A stretch of 64,000 nucleotides of DNA. Source: Brienomyrus brachyistius. Its lineage: Eukaryota; Chordata; Actinopteri; Osteoglossiformes; Mormyridae. Under the pieces are notes generated by a model that ran no database searches, was not told the origin of the DNA, and saw nothing but the letters and a program-made list of their open reading frames with translations. The position numbers were made by a program, and so were the translations under genes. Shown here piece after piece: positions 30,470 to 44,715 of the stretch. The stretch spans positions 26,377,493 to 26,441,492 of the forward strand of contig NC_064539.1 of NCBI RefSeq assembly GCF_023856365.1, given 5' to 3'. Positions within the stretch are counted from its first letter, which is position 1. Every line of letters begins with the position of its first letter.

Positions 30470-32069
30470 GCTGTAAAAACAGCTTTATCATAAACGAAGT
30501 TCAACATCTGAGAAATCATTTTAAGATAAAAATGATTTTTAAAAGATATAACTAAGGACATGATACAAAAGAGTTCAGGTTTTACTACATTCATCATGAA
30601 CATTGTGCTACATTCTCAAATATGTAATTTATTTTAAAAATACATTAGTCACAGAGATTTTGGTCATTGGTGGTATTTGGACACATATTATATGTTAATA
30701 TAGTAGTTGCTCAATTAACTGCTTCTTTGGAACAAGAGTCATCATCGAAGAGGCATCTCAATGAATGAGAAGGCGAGTAAAGGTAATTTTTGTCTAAATA
30801 ATCCAATATATCTTTTATATAATTGATCTGAAATAGTTGCACACGGTCACCTGAGGCACCATGGGGTAGCCATTAAAATGAAAAATCCGTCTTAACCAGA
30901 ATGTCACTGGTATTGCAACATATCTGTTATACTAGTGACTAATGTTAATGTCATAAATGACCAATGATCAATTAAAAAGCTGAGTGGTATGGAAATTTGA
31001 TTTTTGAAATTTTAGAAAATTTGATTTTTGTTAATAGTTTATTTTTTTGTTAATTTTGCCATTTTGTAAAAGAAAATAAAAACACGTATTCCATCACTGG
31101 TATATACTTATACTGTCATGATAAAGTTTGTATTTTACATTAAAAATATATTTGGAATGCTCTTCATTTTGCAAGTATGATAAACAAGCAAGCAGGCTTT
31201 ACAGGCCATTTGCACAAGTACAGTGGATCACTTCTCTTCACCAGGCCCATCTTGCTCTCCATAGCTTGGACGTCACAGCGCAAGGGCAGCCAATGTGCAG
31301 CACCCCTGGACCTGGGGGTTAAGGGTCTTGCTAAAGGTCCCATGAACATGTGACTATTCTGCAGAGGCCAGGGCTTAAACCAGCGATCTTCTCATCACAG
31401 TAACAGAGACTTTAGCCCATTGGGCCATAGGACACGATAACTGATATATTAAGGTGGTTTCATTTTGGGATTAATGAAATTGATTTTTGAAAATGTATCC
31501 CCTTCAATTCCCCCTCTAAATGAATGACCCGCATATTCACTTAGTCTTACACATAAATTATAATTCATGTTATAAAATGAACTGCAGTTGTAATAATGGG
31601 TTTTTTTGTTTTGTTTACACAGTTGACAGTCCAATAGGTGAGATGTTTTTTCGGAGCAAAATGCCACATTCAACATAGGCCAATGCTGTATGACTTATAC
31701 ATACACTGGATGATGAATATTAACTTAAGCTTGGAGGGATGAAACCCACTGTGGAAGCCAGTCATGTGTCCTCCAGCTCTATACTGACCAGCACAGCAGC
31801 GCAGTAATCAGCTCCAGAAGCCAAAAAAACGAGGTAATCATTTCAATGGCCCAATCAGAGACGTTCTCTCAGGCTCATCACTTACAGAAATGTTACAACC
31901 ACCACAAATGGATCAAGAAAATTAGTGGAGATCTTTATAGAAGACTTACATGATAGAACTCTTTAACAATCTCAGTCTCTGTTATCATCGACTATTTTGT
32001 ACATCATATTTCATTATAACCACCATAAATATTACTAAGAAACATCAAAGCTTGTGATTTGTTTTAAAT
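30470..32069. other. Intergenic DNA between rhobtb3 and rfesd
   Basis: No coding exon supported; SPATA9, the human neighbour at this spot, is not seen. An interspersed repeat occupies about 31190-31430 (acctgggggttaagggtctt, then ttaaaccagcgatcttctca). Confidence 0.55.
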
Positions 32070-32078
32070 AAAAAATGC

Positions 32079-32084
32079 TTTATT
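32079..32084 (-). terminator. Probable rfesd polyadenylation signal
   Basis: AATAAA on the minus strand, about 325 bases beyond the rfesd stop codon. Confidence 0.5.
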
Positions 32085-32407
32085 TTTAAACAAAAACTCA
32101 TAATCACCAAGGCAGAGTGGGAACAGAAGAAGACCAATTTTCTGACATCAATTTCTTCAAAAATATTTTTTTCATGTACAGATTTCATTTCTTTGAATAC
32201 AGGGATTTAGATTCAATCGAAATTCCATCACCCTGAACCTTGAGTGTTTGGTACTTAAAAGATCGGGCATCACAGTGACTCCATCAATTTTTCTTTCCAT
32301 ACAACTACAGGCAGCCAAAAGACTTATGAGATAAGCAATGATTTCGCAAATCAATTTGAACTAGTCCACACTGGGCAGGTCTGTTTATGCTCCCCAATCC
32401 TGGTTTT

Positions 32408-35351
32408 TCAGCAGCTTGGCCCATGAGAACTACAAGAAGATCTCTCTGTTCGGTACTTCTCCGTCTGGTAGTAGTCAGACTCGATCCATCCAGGCATTGA
32501 GGACAATATGACAAAAATGTCTCCATCCACCTCCTTGACAGCATGCATCCTTTGCTTGATTCCCTTGGAATACCACCTGGGTGTTGGCACATCGTCTCTC
32601 GGATTCGTGGCTTTGTAAATGCCCTCCCCTTCTCTCAGAGTGATTTTATACTTGTGTGATGGACAAACAATACATAGTTTGTTGTCAAATTCCTGTGTGT
32701 AAAACAGAACACATTCTTACACAAGATATCTAAAATCACAAATTACTCTGATATAGATATAAATAGTAGTCAGTAGCAGTAAGACTTGGGTATCACTAAA
32801 AGGTTTAGTTTCACACTGAAATGTCTTGCCTCAATGTCTCCATTTTCCAGTGAACCTCCTGCATCTGTCAAATAGAGTACAAATGAAAAATAATAGCAAC
32901 AATAATAATACTAATAATAATAATAATAATTGCATAAATGTTATAGAAACAAAGAAAGAAATATTATAACAAACATTTGTGTTACATATTTTCTTTGATG
33001 GCCAAAAGTTTTTTTTATATTTATGTACTACATTGGCAAAAGTATTGGGACACTCCTCCACATCGTTGAATTCAGGTGTTCCAATAACTTCCATAGCCAC
33101 AGGTGTATAAAATCGAGCATCAATGCATGCAGACTGCTTCTACCAACATTTGTGAAAGAGTGGGTCACTCTCAGGAGCTCAGTGAATTCAAGGGTGGTAC
33201 CGTGGTGGGATGCCACCTGTGCAATAAGTCTATTCGTGAATTTTCCTTGCTACTAAATATTTTACGGTCAACTGTTAGTGGTATTATAGCAAAGTGGAAG
33301 CAACTGGGAACAACGTCAACTCAGCCATGAAGTGGTAGGTCGTGTAAAATCACAGAGCGGGGACAACGCATGCTGAGGAGCACAGTGTGCAGAAGTCGCC
33401 CACTGTCTGCAGGGTCAATGCCTCCAAACTTCGTGTGGCCTTCAGATTAGCTCAAGAACAGTGCATAGAGAACTTCATGGAATGGATTTCCATGGCCGAG
33501 CAGCTACATCCAAAACTTACATCACCAAGTGAAATGCAAAGCGTCGGATGCAGTGGTGTAAAGCGCGGCGCCACCAAATGGAGTGGAGACGTGTTCATTG
33601 GAGTGACGAATCACACTTCTCTGTCTGGCAATCGGTTGGACGAGTCTGGGTTTGGCAGGTGCCAGGAGCACAGTACTTGCCTGACTGAAGTTTGCTGGAG
33701 GGGGGATTATGGTGTGGGGTTGTTTTACCGGGGTTGGATTTGGCCCCGTAGTTCCAGTGAAAGGAATTCTTAATGCTGCAGCATTTGAAGCCATTTTGAA
33801 CAATTTCATGCTCCCAACTTTGTGGGAACAGTTTGGGGATGGACCCTTCCTGTTCCAATATGACTGCACACCAGTGAACAAAGGAAGGTCCATAAGGACA
33901 TGGATGAGCGAGTCTGGTGTGGAGGAACTTGACTGGCCTGCACAGAGCTCTGACCTCAACCCGACAGAACACCTTTGGGATGAATTAGAGCAGAGACTGC
34001 GAGCCAGACCTTGTCATCCAACATCAATGCCTGACCTCAGAAATGCTCTCCTGGAAGAATGGTCAAAAATTCCCATAAACACGCTCCTAAACCTTGTGGA
34101 CAGCCTTCCCAGGAGAATTGAAGCTGTTATAGCTGTTATAGAGTGTGCCAACTCCAAATTAAAACCTATGTATTAAGAATGGGATGTCATTAAAGTTCAT
34201 GTGTGTGTAAAGGCAGGTGTCCCAATCCTTTTGGCAATATAGTATATTTCACCATCTGTATAAAAGATTTATTATAATATAACAACCTTTCTTTCCACTT
34301 AGTTTTCAATTCTGTGAAAGGAAATGCACAGTAACAACTGAAGATCATAACACGTACGTTCGGAATGTTCAGGTTTTGTACAAATCCAGACCAACATTTT
34401 GTTTTAACCAGCCAATGGAACATATAGAGTCACACTAACAGAGTAAACAACTAGTTGGTTGGAACAAAACTTTGGTCTGGATTTACACTTTCTGGACCTG
34501 AACTTTCCACCTCTGGTAAATACATGTTAATGTAAATGAAAGAAAAACAAATCAATAAAACAAAGTGAATGTACCAAATATATAAAAATGCAGACTGAAT
34601 CTGTTGCAACAGTACAATACAATTTGCAATCTACAGAAATGTAATCAATTTACAACTAAGTTTATACCTATTCATTCAGCATGATTATAGAAAATGAATA
34701 CTTTACTCATCCTATTGGGGAAACTGTATAACACGCACAGATAGGTGAGACCAAGCTTAGGGTTCATAGAACAAGTGCCCAAGGAACATCTGGGACCCAG
34801 TGGTAGCATAGGTTTGCTGTCCCCTGGGTTTGAACCAGTGACCTTCTGATCAAACCCACAGAGCTAAAAACACATCTTATTATACTTTTAAGATAATTTC
34901 TTTTGTGTGCACATCAGAGACAACAGCGCAACACAAATTACAATGTAGCATATCTTGTGAAAAAGCTCAGCTACAGTTATTATTGTGTGAATCAATGTTT
35001 TGTTTGATGCAGTGACAAACAGAGCAAAAAAAAAACTCAGTTTGCACTTAGAGAGTTAGTGTCACTGGAAAAAAGAAACATTACTTGTTCACCGATAATG
35101 ATAATGAGTTTAACATTGTCTAAAATTTCATAATTTGAAGATTTGAAGTGATCTGTTTTTGAGAAATGTGTGATGTTATTATACTTACGATAACAATGCA
35201 AGTCCATGGCGTAGAATTTTCCTTGGTGGTGGATAACAAGAATATCCCTCCCATGAACAAATTTTGTTATCCGTTTTGTCATAATTATTTCTTCCTTCTT
35301 CCCAATAAAGTACGATTCTGCTAGCTCCTCCCACTTCGCTGTGGCAGACAT
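32408..35351 (-). CDS. rfesd: Rieske Fe-S domain-containing protein, complete, three exons
   Basis: Small soluble Rieske-type [2Fe-2S] protein; the family's physiological partner is not settled. Exons 35351-35189, 32864-32830 (35 bp) and 32692-32408 (TGA) total 483 nt, 160 aa (human 157). The cluster ligands read directly: C53-Y-H55, with the His codon split across intron 1, and C76-P-S-H79. C-terminal half includes CPSHKYKIT and WYSKGIKQRMH, both close to human RFESD. Intron 1 carries a Tc1 transposon. Intron 2 has a GC donor (GAG|gcaaga). The start MSATAKWEEL is in frame with the conserved N-terminus; a 5' non-coding exon is likely because a good acceptor (gactgcag) lies at about 35392. Divergent from nudt2. 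Confidence 0.95.
33028..34242 (+). mobile_element. Near-complete Tc1/mariner transposon in rfesd intron 1
   Basis: TA duplications flank it (33026-33027 and 34243-34244). Inverted ends: ggcaaaagtattgggacac and gtcccaatccttttggc. The transposase coding region is in the plus sense: catalytic traces WSDESHFSVWQS (about 33595), QYDCTPVNK (about 33860) and SSDLNPTEHLWDE (about 33950). A stop after the first Asp block, plus frameshifts, make it a pseudogene; the last open stretch runs 33709-34176. A diverged relative lies at 21244-22041, and the interrupted element at the right edge looks like the same family. Confidence 0.95.
34362..34517. mobile_element. Palindromic MITE, copy 2 of a local family
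   Basis: Arms face each other: acaaatccagaccaacattt and aaaactttggtctggattt, with ttcaggttttg and ggacctgaacttt at the ends. Resembles 39886-40050 and the worn copy at 4628-4757. In rfesd intron 1. Confidence 0.75.
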
Positions 35352-36180
35352 GACTGATTCCAGTGGTGACCCTCTTAACCTGCAGTCCTTCTTTAATTAA
35401 TGCAATAACAGTTTGCATTTTATTGTACACTGCACTGAAATTCAAATATTCAGAAAACCAAGTATTTTTATATACAATAAGGAATACTGCACCAGTTAAT
35501 ACTTGTAAGAATTCCAAGTAATGCCACAAATCATATTAATTTTTATCCTTAGTAACTTTTAAACTTTCAGTGCACTACAGTTACAATTCCTAACCTCCCA
35601 GTACAATAGTCCAAAAACGTATTTCACTGGGGTGGAAAATATTATGAAATTACAAACATTATTTACCAGTACAAAACATCTTATGAAACTGTTTATAGAA
35701 ATGTCAAATACGTTATGCTTTGTCCATGCAAATTATACGATGCTGTATGAAAAAGAAGAACCATTTGGTTTTAAGGGGATTTTTGAATTCCTTAAGTGGT
35801 CTTTATTAATCACCTGTGGATTTACTAAAAGAGCTATAATGCGGATATTTTTGTTGTTGTTGTTGTTGTTTTAAGCTTATAATTCAGACCCATTTTGAGT
35901 TCAGCTTAAATACTGTAATATCTAATAGTACATAGCCCTAAATGTTATTTACAGTGTCGTGGGACATTTACAGTGTTTTCTTAATTTTGTATCTGTATGC
36001 TTAACACCAGATACTCTTTAAATGGCATATTCTACCACACTGCAACACAAAAATGTAACAACTTTAAGGCATCGTTAAGAAAATAAATAAGTCAAAATAG
36101 ATGTCGTTATAAAAAATAGATTCCTCTGTCGCCACTACTTCAGTCTGGACCTTTTTTCTGTCTTCGTTTTAAGTCTTACC

Positions 36181-36330
36181 TTTAAGATGCCCCGTCAGTT
36201 TAAGTCCCTTCTTCTTTGTCTTCATTCAGATCGAGGTTCATTTGAAGGGCTTGCTGTGTTTCGTACACGTGTAGATAACGGGGCACCTTATCTGCGTTAC
36301 ACTGAACTGGACGGTTATTTTTTTATCTCT
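36181..36330 (-). other. Candidate 5' exon, probably of rfesd
   Basis: The minus strand has a good donor, ggcatcttaaag|gtaag, at about 36180, which would splice to the acceptor gactgcag at about 35392, before the rfesd start. It contains an open stretch of about 33 codons (VPRYLHVYETQQALQMN ending EEGT-stop) that I do not recognise. It could be an upstream frame, chance, or a remnant exon of another gene. Confidence 0.3.
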
Positions 36331-37605
36331 TTCTTATAATCTCTTCTTCTGAACTGATCATGACGCATCACCGGATGTACCTTGAAGGGTGAAATTTTCT
36401 TTTTTTTATCCTGCAATAATTTAGTTATAAGCCATGTTACATTTTTTTTCTCGATTTCTTCGGCACATTTCTCAAGTGACAGTTAATACTTGGAAAACAG
36501 ATAGCACGAGTCTCTGTTGTGGTAGGAGGATCCACCGGACCAATAATGCCATTGCTGACTGGGTATAGACCAGTGATTACATGTAGAAGTCAGTGCTGAT
36601 CATATTAAAAGTACTAACTTCTGCGTATAGAGTATACATTTATTGTAAGGAAAAAGTAACACTGCAGCAATGTAGAGAGAGACGGCGCAAAACTAAATAT
36701 CAACTAGCCGAAACGAGAGTGGATCACTGGAGTTTTATTTAAAATTCATCAGACCTATGTGGTCAAAAACAGTATCTAATATAACGGACGGAAAATTTAA
36801 GATGAATGGTTCACTCTAGGGGAGTAGTTAGAGATGAATGGATAGAGGGGCTGAATCTTTATTGCGGGGGCTGATTGCAAACTATTCATGACTTAAGCCA
36901 ATAAATGCGCATATTTTGGCAAAAAAAAAAACTGTTCCAACGACAGTATAAGAACTTATTCCTAACGTCTTATGTATAAGTGAAAGTATGACATTTAGAG
37001 TCTCAGAAATCAACTTCCTAGTTGTCTTTGAGGAACTACATATGGTCCATCTGGACAAGTAAAAAATTGATATCTCCAGATGAAGTATATTAATCTTTTT
37101 AAAAGAAAAAAAGTTTAGAAATTGAACTGCTGTAATACCAGATACACGTGACTTTTGTAGTCGTCAATAATTGGATGATTCTTAATTGCTGAGAAATGTG
37201 TGTGTATCATCTTGATGTGCACACAGTAAAGAGCCACATGAAAGAAACTGTAGTGGATTTGTTTTTATTTCATTTATTGTGGTGGTTGTGTGTGATTGGT
37301 AAAAAAATGGTTTATTGCACTGATATCCCAGAGAACTCTGAGGTCTGCAAGATCGATGGTTTGTTCTAGCTCCTAGCAAAAAGTAGTATTCTTGAAGCTC
37401 ATGTTATTAAGCATGCTTGAGTATACGTATAGCAAGTATACTACGGATCATGTACTTGTAATGTACTAGAAAGTATACCAATTTAATACTTCTTCGGACA
37501 TTTTTAAGTTTATAAAAGTATATACTTTATAAGGTCATTTTAATTTTATAAAAGTATACTTTCAAGTATACAAGTACACTCATCTATATACTACTAGTGT
37601 AGGTA

Positions 37606-37818
37606 TGTCCTTCCATCCATCCATCCATCCATCCATTTTCCAAACCGCTTATCCTCCTGGGTCGCGAACCTATCTCGGACACTATGGGCACGAGGCAGGG
37701 AACAACCCAGTACATGGGGGCAGCCCATCGCAGGGTACAATCACACACGCACACATGCACTCCTTCCAGCAATTTAGTAACTCCAATAAGCCTCAGCATG
37801 TCTTCGGACTGTGGGACT
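37606..37818 (-). mobile_element. Truncated SINE copy
   Basis: Starts with (ccat)n, then tccaaaccgcttatcctcct, ggcacgaggcagggaacaac, and stops in catgtcttcggactgtggga. This is the 3' half of the family on the minus strand. Confidence 0.82.
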
Positions 37819-38315
37819 GTTAGATGACAAACCAGCAATTTGGTGGAACTATCCTTTAATTCTACAAGGTTTATGTTGGGAAAAACGCATATACTGTAGA
37901 TAGCTCGACATGCTGTTGCTTTACCAATGTGTTCAGCATATCCTATATTATACAACAGACTTCCTGCAGGGAAAAAACTGTGGGTAATGCAGCAATACAA
38001 TAAAGCGTGTGAAGATGTAAGTGCAAATCTACGGTGTGTGATATTTCAAAATAAGAGCCTGAAACCGAGCGTTCAAATAAATAAGAAACTTTAAACAAAT
38101 TAAATTAAGTTAAATTAAATGTTACTGGTCCGAGGAGAACATTAGAATACTGAATAAGTCATGGACCGGGATAAGAAATCTCGGTTTCTGGAACGGAAAG
38201 TGATCCGGTTCTTCGATAGAAAATCGGAGATGTAACCACTCAAAACGCGTAAGCAGATGTGGTGTTACACTTAAAAGTGGTCGGTGGTGAAACATGGGGT
38301 CTTGAAATGTGTAAC

Positions 38316-38324
38316 ACCGGAAGT
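38316..38324 (+). promoter_or_regulatory. ETS-type motif ACCGGAAGT upstream of nudt2
   Basis: Consensus ETS-family site in the interval before nudt2, about 875 bp from its start codon. It lies beside a MITE, so promoter function is uncertain. Confidence 0.25.
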
Positions 38325-38346
38325 AACAGCTAAACGGAATGCAAGC

Positions 38347-38622
38347 GGGCCCTGGTTACGAACGAGATTCGTTCCATAAAGTCCGTCTTTAGGTCATTTG
38401 TAGGTAAGTCGGAACAGGTTCATACGATTCTTGGCCTTAGTCTTAGTGTATAGTATATATTTACAGTACTGTAGCGTACCTCAAGCTCACGAACCGATGA
38501 AACCGCACAGTGTGCGTGCACTCGTTATTACGAACTTAGAATATATATAATAGATATTATTCCGTCTGTTCGTAAGTATGAGTTGTCCGTAAGTCGGACG
38601 TTCTTAACCCAGGGACTGCCTG
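38347..38622. mobile_element. MITE with imperfect terminal inverted repeats
   Basis: Left gggccctggttacgaacgag and right cttaacccagggactgcctg face each other, with gtaagtcgga repeated in both arms. Non-coding, about 275 bp, upstream of nudt2. Confidence 0.7.
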
Positions 38623-39129
38623 TGAACTGTTGTTTTGCCAATGCAGTTGGCAAGTTCACTTCGTTGCGAAAAAAGAAAACTCAGTGATTTGGTTCCTAAA
38701 ATTGTGTGAATAATCCTTTGCGCACAATGCAGAGTAATACTTTCAACTTAGGCAACACATCGGCAGTGTTTATAACGCGGAGTCACTCACATATCAAAGA
38801 TTGTGGGTTTAATTTGGATCCTAGCTCTGTGCGTTAAGTTTGTATCTGCTCTCTGTGCTTACCTGGGTTACATCCAACAGTCCAAAAACATGTTGTTTAG
38901 GTACAACTTCCTTTAGTGTCTACTTAAGAGAACCTCATGGCCAGGAAACAGGGCTCAGTTATATGCAGAAGTCTTATTTGGCAGGGAAACGCAGTTGGAT
39001 CCAACTGGAGAAATTCCCTGCTCATTGATCCCGTCTACTTTGAAGGACGGCAGCTCCTTGCATCACCAGTATGAGATGTTTTCTGAAAAGACACGGTACC
39101 TGATGTCCCATGCTACATGTTAAATTTAA

Positions 39130-40543
<1,414 letters not shown>

Positions 40544-43500
40544 TTCTAAAATGCCTACTGTTCTCCATGTCTGTCGATGCATTTAGTGCAATGGATTTCC
40601 CCGTCATCTCTTGAGAGGATGTAAAAAAAAAACAGTTAACAATAGTACAGCATACTTTATTTCACATTGTTATTCATGAGTAAGACAGAAAAAAAACCTA
40701 CATGGAGGAGTGCTACTTGAATCTTACAGGAATTTTAGATGAAACTATCAACCGAGAGAGAGACAATGTGACAACCAAAATGACTTCAATTAAAACCAAT
40801 GGAAAAAAAGTAGGTGGTGTGAAACATTTTTTTTTTCCCCCTTAAAGGTGTGTATTAGTCAAGCGCACAAAATTCTGTCTGTTCCTTTCGGTGTTTCATC
40901 TTATTTTAGAACCTCCTGTTAAAACTAAGGATATACACACACTTGCATACCATTATAAAGATTAAAGGAAAATAATTCAAAGAAAAACCGTAGCCAGACC
41001 AGTTATCCCCCAGATCATACAGAAATTGACAGCACTGGAGTGAGGCGTCTCACAACTGAGTGAAATGTGACTGGGAGACACGCTCACTACTGCCTGCATC
41101 AATTAACCTTGAAACTTAAGCAATATGCTATTTATGTTTTATTAAGGAAATACACTAATTTGTTTGAATAAATATATTCATTAAACCAGCTGTAAAATAG
41201 TCTTCATTTACAAAAGCTGGAAACATTGTGTAACATATCTTGCCAAATGCCAAAAATACTGTTGCAATAAGGGCACACGGGAGGGCCTTTATAGTACATA
41301 CAAAATGTATGTACCTTAATAATATATACCAGGCCAATCAGTCGATTCATAAGCTCATTGTTGTTATAAGGGCTCTAAATAGTCCAAAACAAAACTGATG
41401 CTGTATTCTGATAAGGCAGCTATCATGTTTAAGCCTCCTGTGTGTGCTGAGCAGCAAATTAGCCATAATCTGCATGTTTCATTGAGCAGATTGTTCATTC
41501 CATTCGTGTGAACACAATCACGCTGGAGCATAATTCTGTCTTTCAGTACAGCTTGTTGCAGATTTATATTCTTTTGCGTTATTAATCTACAGTATAATAC
41601 TGGCATAAAAGATATTCAACATGGTGGAATACAGAACTTCTTTAAATTAAGTACTGCTTTTTAAATACTGCTTTGCATGAAATGAATGTCACCACTAATT
41701 TCACTAAATCACTAGGCCATTAAAAAAAAAAAATCACAACATTATTAAACTGTCCTTACGCCTGCAAGATCTGAACTTTTTAAAACGTATAATAACCAAG
41801 TACATCTGTGTGGGGGCAGACTGGTTCCCATATCATGGCTCAGCAAGTCATTTGGTATGATGAACAACAGCATTCACATTTACAAAATCCTTCCATAAAA
41901 AAAAAGTTCATTTAAACATTGAATGAAACCACTTGAAATTGGAGTACTGTCAATTTTGGTCTGTGAATCAAAGACAAAACAGGGATCGATGGCTTACATT
42001 GTTAAAAAGTTTAAACATGCCATTCATTCTGGTTGACCGAAACTACATGAGACTGAACCGAAATACAGACTCAATAAAATTATTTTCAGCTCAATCAAAT
42101 GAAAACTGGTAATAATTTATGAACTGCTGTTAGCGTGTAAATCTTTTACTTTTAATGTCAAGGTTTCCAGAATACTTTGCCAATCACCAGAAAACATTAT
42201 ACAAGTTCATTCAGTGATCAAATCACAAAATTCTAATCGTTTGGATTCATTTTTGGTTGGCCTCCAACTTATATTCACTATGTATTTCTAGAAACGGAAA
42301 AAAGAAACACTTTGAAAAATCTAAATGATTGTATTTTTAAGTGAATCAGTCACACTAATTTCTTAATTTCACAACACTACAAGAACACAAATCAAATTAA
42401 ACAGGAAAAAGTAGAAATAATAATAAAAAAAAAAAAAAAAACCCATCAGAACTTTTCACCAGATATCTTCCCGGTGCTGCTTTCGCAGAGTGTCCTTCAT
42501 CCGTTAACGTGCTCTGATTTTGCAGAAAGAAAACACGCTTTTAAATGGATGCCAGTGGACAGCAGCAGAGGTTTTCAATAAAAACAGTCTCTGCTTCCTG
42601 CTATAATTGTTTTGACAGTGTGTTTTATCTCAGTAAGGTGGATGACTGCCCAGAGGAGTCCAGCCCCCACACCTCTCTCCAAGTGCTGAGCAGGCAGGCT
42701 GGACAAACGCCAGGTGCATGTCCACCTCGGGGGCAGCTGACTGCATCCTGAAAGTGCACCTTGTCACACTCGCAGACAGAATGGGCAAAGGTCTCACACT
42801 CGTGTTCAAATGCATAGGCTCCCACAAGCACTGTCTGTCCTGTGGGTTTATGTCTTGTCCTTGGGCTACATCATAACATCAATGCAAACACAGAAGAAAT
42901 TTCTCTTGATTTGATTCTGTTCAGTCTCCTTTTTAAACCATGAAATCCCACAGTTCGTGGACCGATCACAGGGGCTGAGGCTCAGCCTGGTTGAGGTCTA
43001 CAGTAAAAGTGACTCCAAAAATTTCTATGCAATTTACAAGTTATGATTGGAGCAGAAACACAAAAGAAATACAAGTTTCAAACATGCAGTGATTCTTCCT
43101 TGGCATTTTTCACATAGGTGGTGCAGGGAGCAGAGAACCCCCCCCCCCCCGAGAACGAAGGGCACACGTTGGCTTCTGCAGGTAACTTTTTCCATGTGTG
43201 CGTGTACATGCTGTGTGTTTGCGTGAAGGCTGTGGGAATGGGGGTGAAAATCATCCAGCATCTGGCTGGCTCTTCAGTCTCTCTCACACACAGGCACAAT
43301 ATAGTGTGGATCAAGCATACACCCGGGTTCAGAAGTAGCGTGGTCTCTGGGATTTGAAAGGTTGGTTCTCCTGATTTGTGCCTGCAAAAAAAAAATACTG
43401 CTTTGGGGGGGGGGGGTGGTGCTGGGGTCGTGGTATGGGGGGAGGGGGTCTCTTTCTGCCTGGTGACTGAGCAGCCTGAACACCTAACCCTTATAGACCT

Positions 43501-44193
43501 ATCCACTACACACAAATTACACTTTAGAATGGAGCTTTTGGTTAAATGAACAGCAGCCCGGATTCTAATGCACTAAGACAGTTACACTTCATTCACAAAC
43601 ACTTCCATGTCTTTCAATAATAATTTTATATCTCTGTCCTGTGTTTATTAAAAAATAGAGTACTGTTCTCTGTCCCTTGGAGAAAAACTACCATAAACTG
43701 ATTGTGGGGGTAACTAAACATTCTGCCAGCTCAGGAAGAAACAGATGAGAATGTAGGAAGCTGCTGGATGGTGCAGAGTTCAGGCTAATCTGTTATTGGT
43801 CCTGAACTGAAAGTATTAACTGTCAGACATCAAAACACAAAGCTCCCACGGTCTGGCGTACATTCTCATCCCTCGGCAAAAGCAACGCACCCGAGACAAG
43901 GAAGAGACAGAGCAGGAACACAGCTGAGAGTGACGCTCTCACTAGTGCAGAGACCCTGAGGCATGTAGGTGGGCAGTGGGACCGTATGGCTAGAGATGGA
44001 GGTGGGGAGAGCGGAGGGGCATGGATCTGGGCTATGCTGGTGAATCTGCAAGTGAGGAAACACTAAGAGCAACTTAAAAGGAGGAGGATCTGACATTGTC
44101 GAGAGAGTCCATGTGTCTGCTGTGAGCGAGTGTGACCATTTAACAGAAAAACAACAGCGCTGATGTGCAGAGGCTGGTGGCTGAGGAGGTGGG
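40544..44193 (-). other. ube2r2 3' UTR (probable) and convergent nudt2 3' flank
   Basis: No coding exon found. A minus-strand AATAAA at 40656-40661 would give ube2r2 a 3' UTR of about 3.5 kb; a long 3' UTR is recalled for the mammalian gene. Contains poly-A at about 42427 and poly-C/poly-G tracts at about 43139 and 43404. Open frames here show no domains. Confidence 0.5.
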
Positions 44194-44684
44194 TCACGAC
44201 TCCTCATTGCCAGAGTCTTCTTCGTCATCATAGTAGTCAGGCCCTGCATCCCCACCCACGCCGCCTGCCTCTGCATCCTCATCCTCCTCTTCCTCCTCCA
44301 CGTCATCATCATACAGGTCGTCGTACAGCAGATCGGAACTGCTGTCATGGGAAGGCACTTTGGTCTGGACGCAGTACTCGGCCAGGGTGGTGGGAACATG
44401 GACGCCGTCCCTCTCGGCCTCAGCTTTGGTGGCCAGCACCTGCTTCCTGTGCAAGGGAGGGGGGGGGGTCAAATAGCATGTTGTGCAATGGAATTCCCTG
44501 CAATGGTTTAAGTACAACCCTCTTAAAATCTACCTTATTATTTCAGCGTACTCCTTGTCTTTGCCTTTGCTGTCCCTCCACTTGCGAAACATGACTGAGG
44601 CATCTACGTTGGCCGGGGAGAAGGTGTTGGGCTCATTCAGCAGAGAGATCACACTCAGAAGGATGGTCCTGAACACACACATAG

Positions 44685-44715
<31 letters not shown>

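Larger units (their letters stand above)
35352..38346. other. Divergent interval between rfesd and nudt2
   Basis: Contains the putative upstream exon of rfesd at about 36181-36330, a (gtt)n run at about 35852, and AT-rich DNA with repeated tataaaagtatact strings at about 37440-37590. No independent gene is supported. Confidence 0.5.

Noticed and set aside
33709..34176. 155-codon open frame as a possible host gene
   Set aside because: It is the C-terminal part of a Tc1 transposase lying between inverted ends and TA duplications.
43866..44399. 177-codon minus-strand open frame
   Set aside because: Overlaps the last ube2r2 exon on the same strand in a different phase; the conserved acidic tail is in the other frame.
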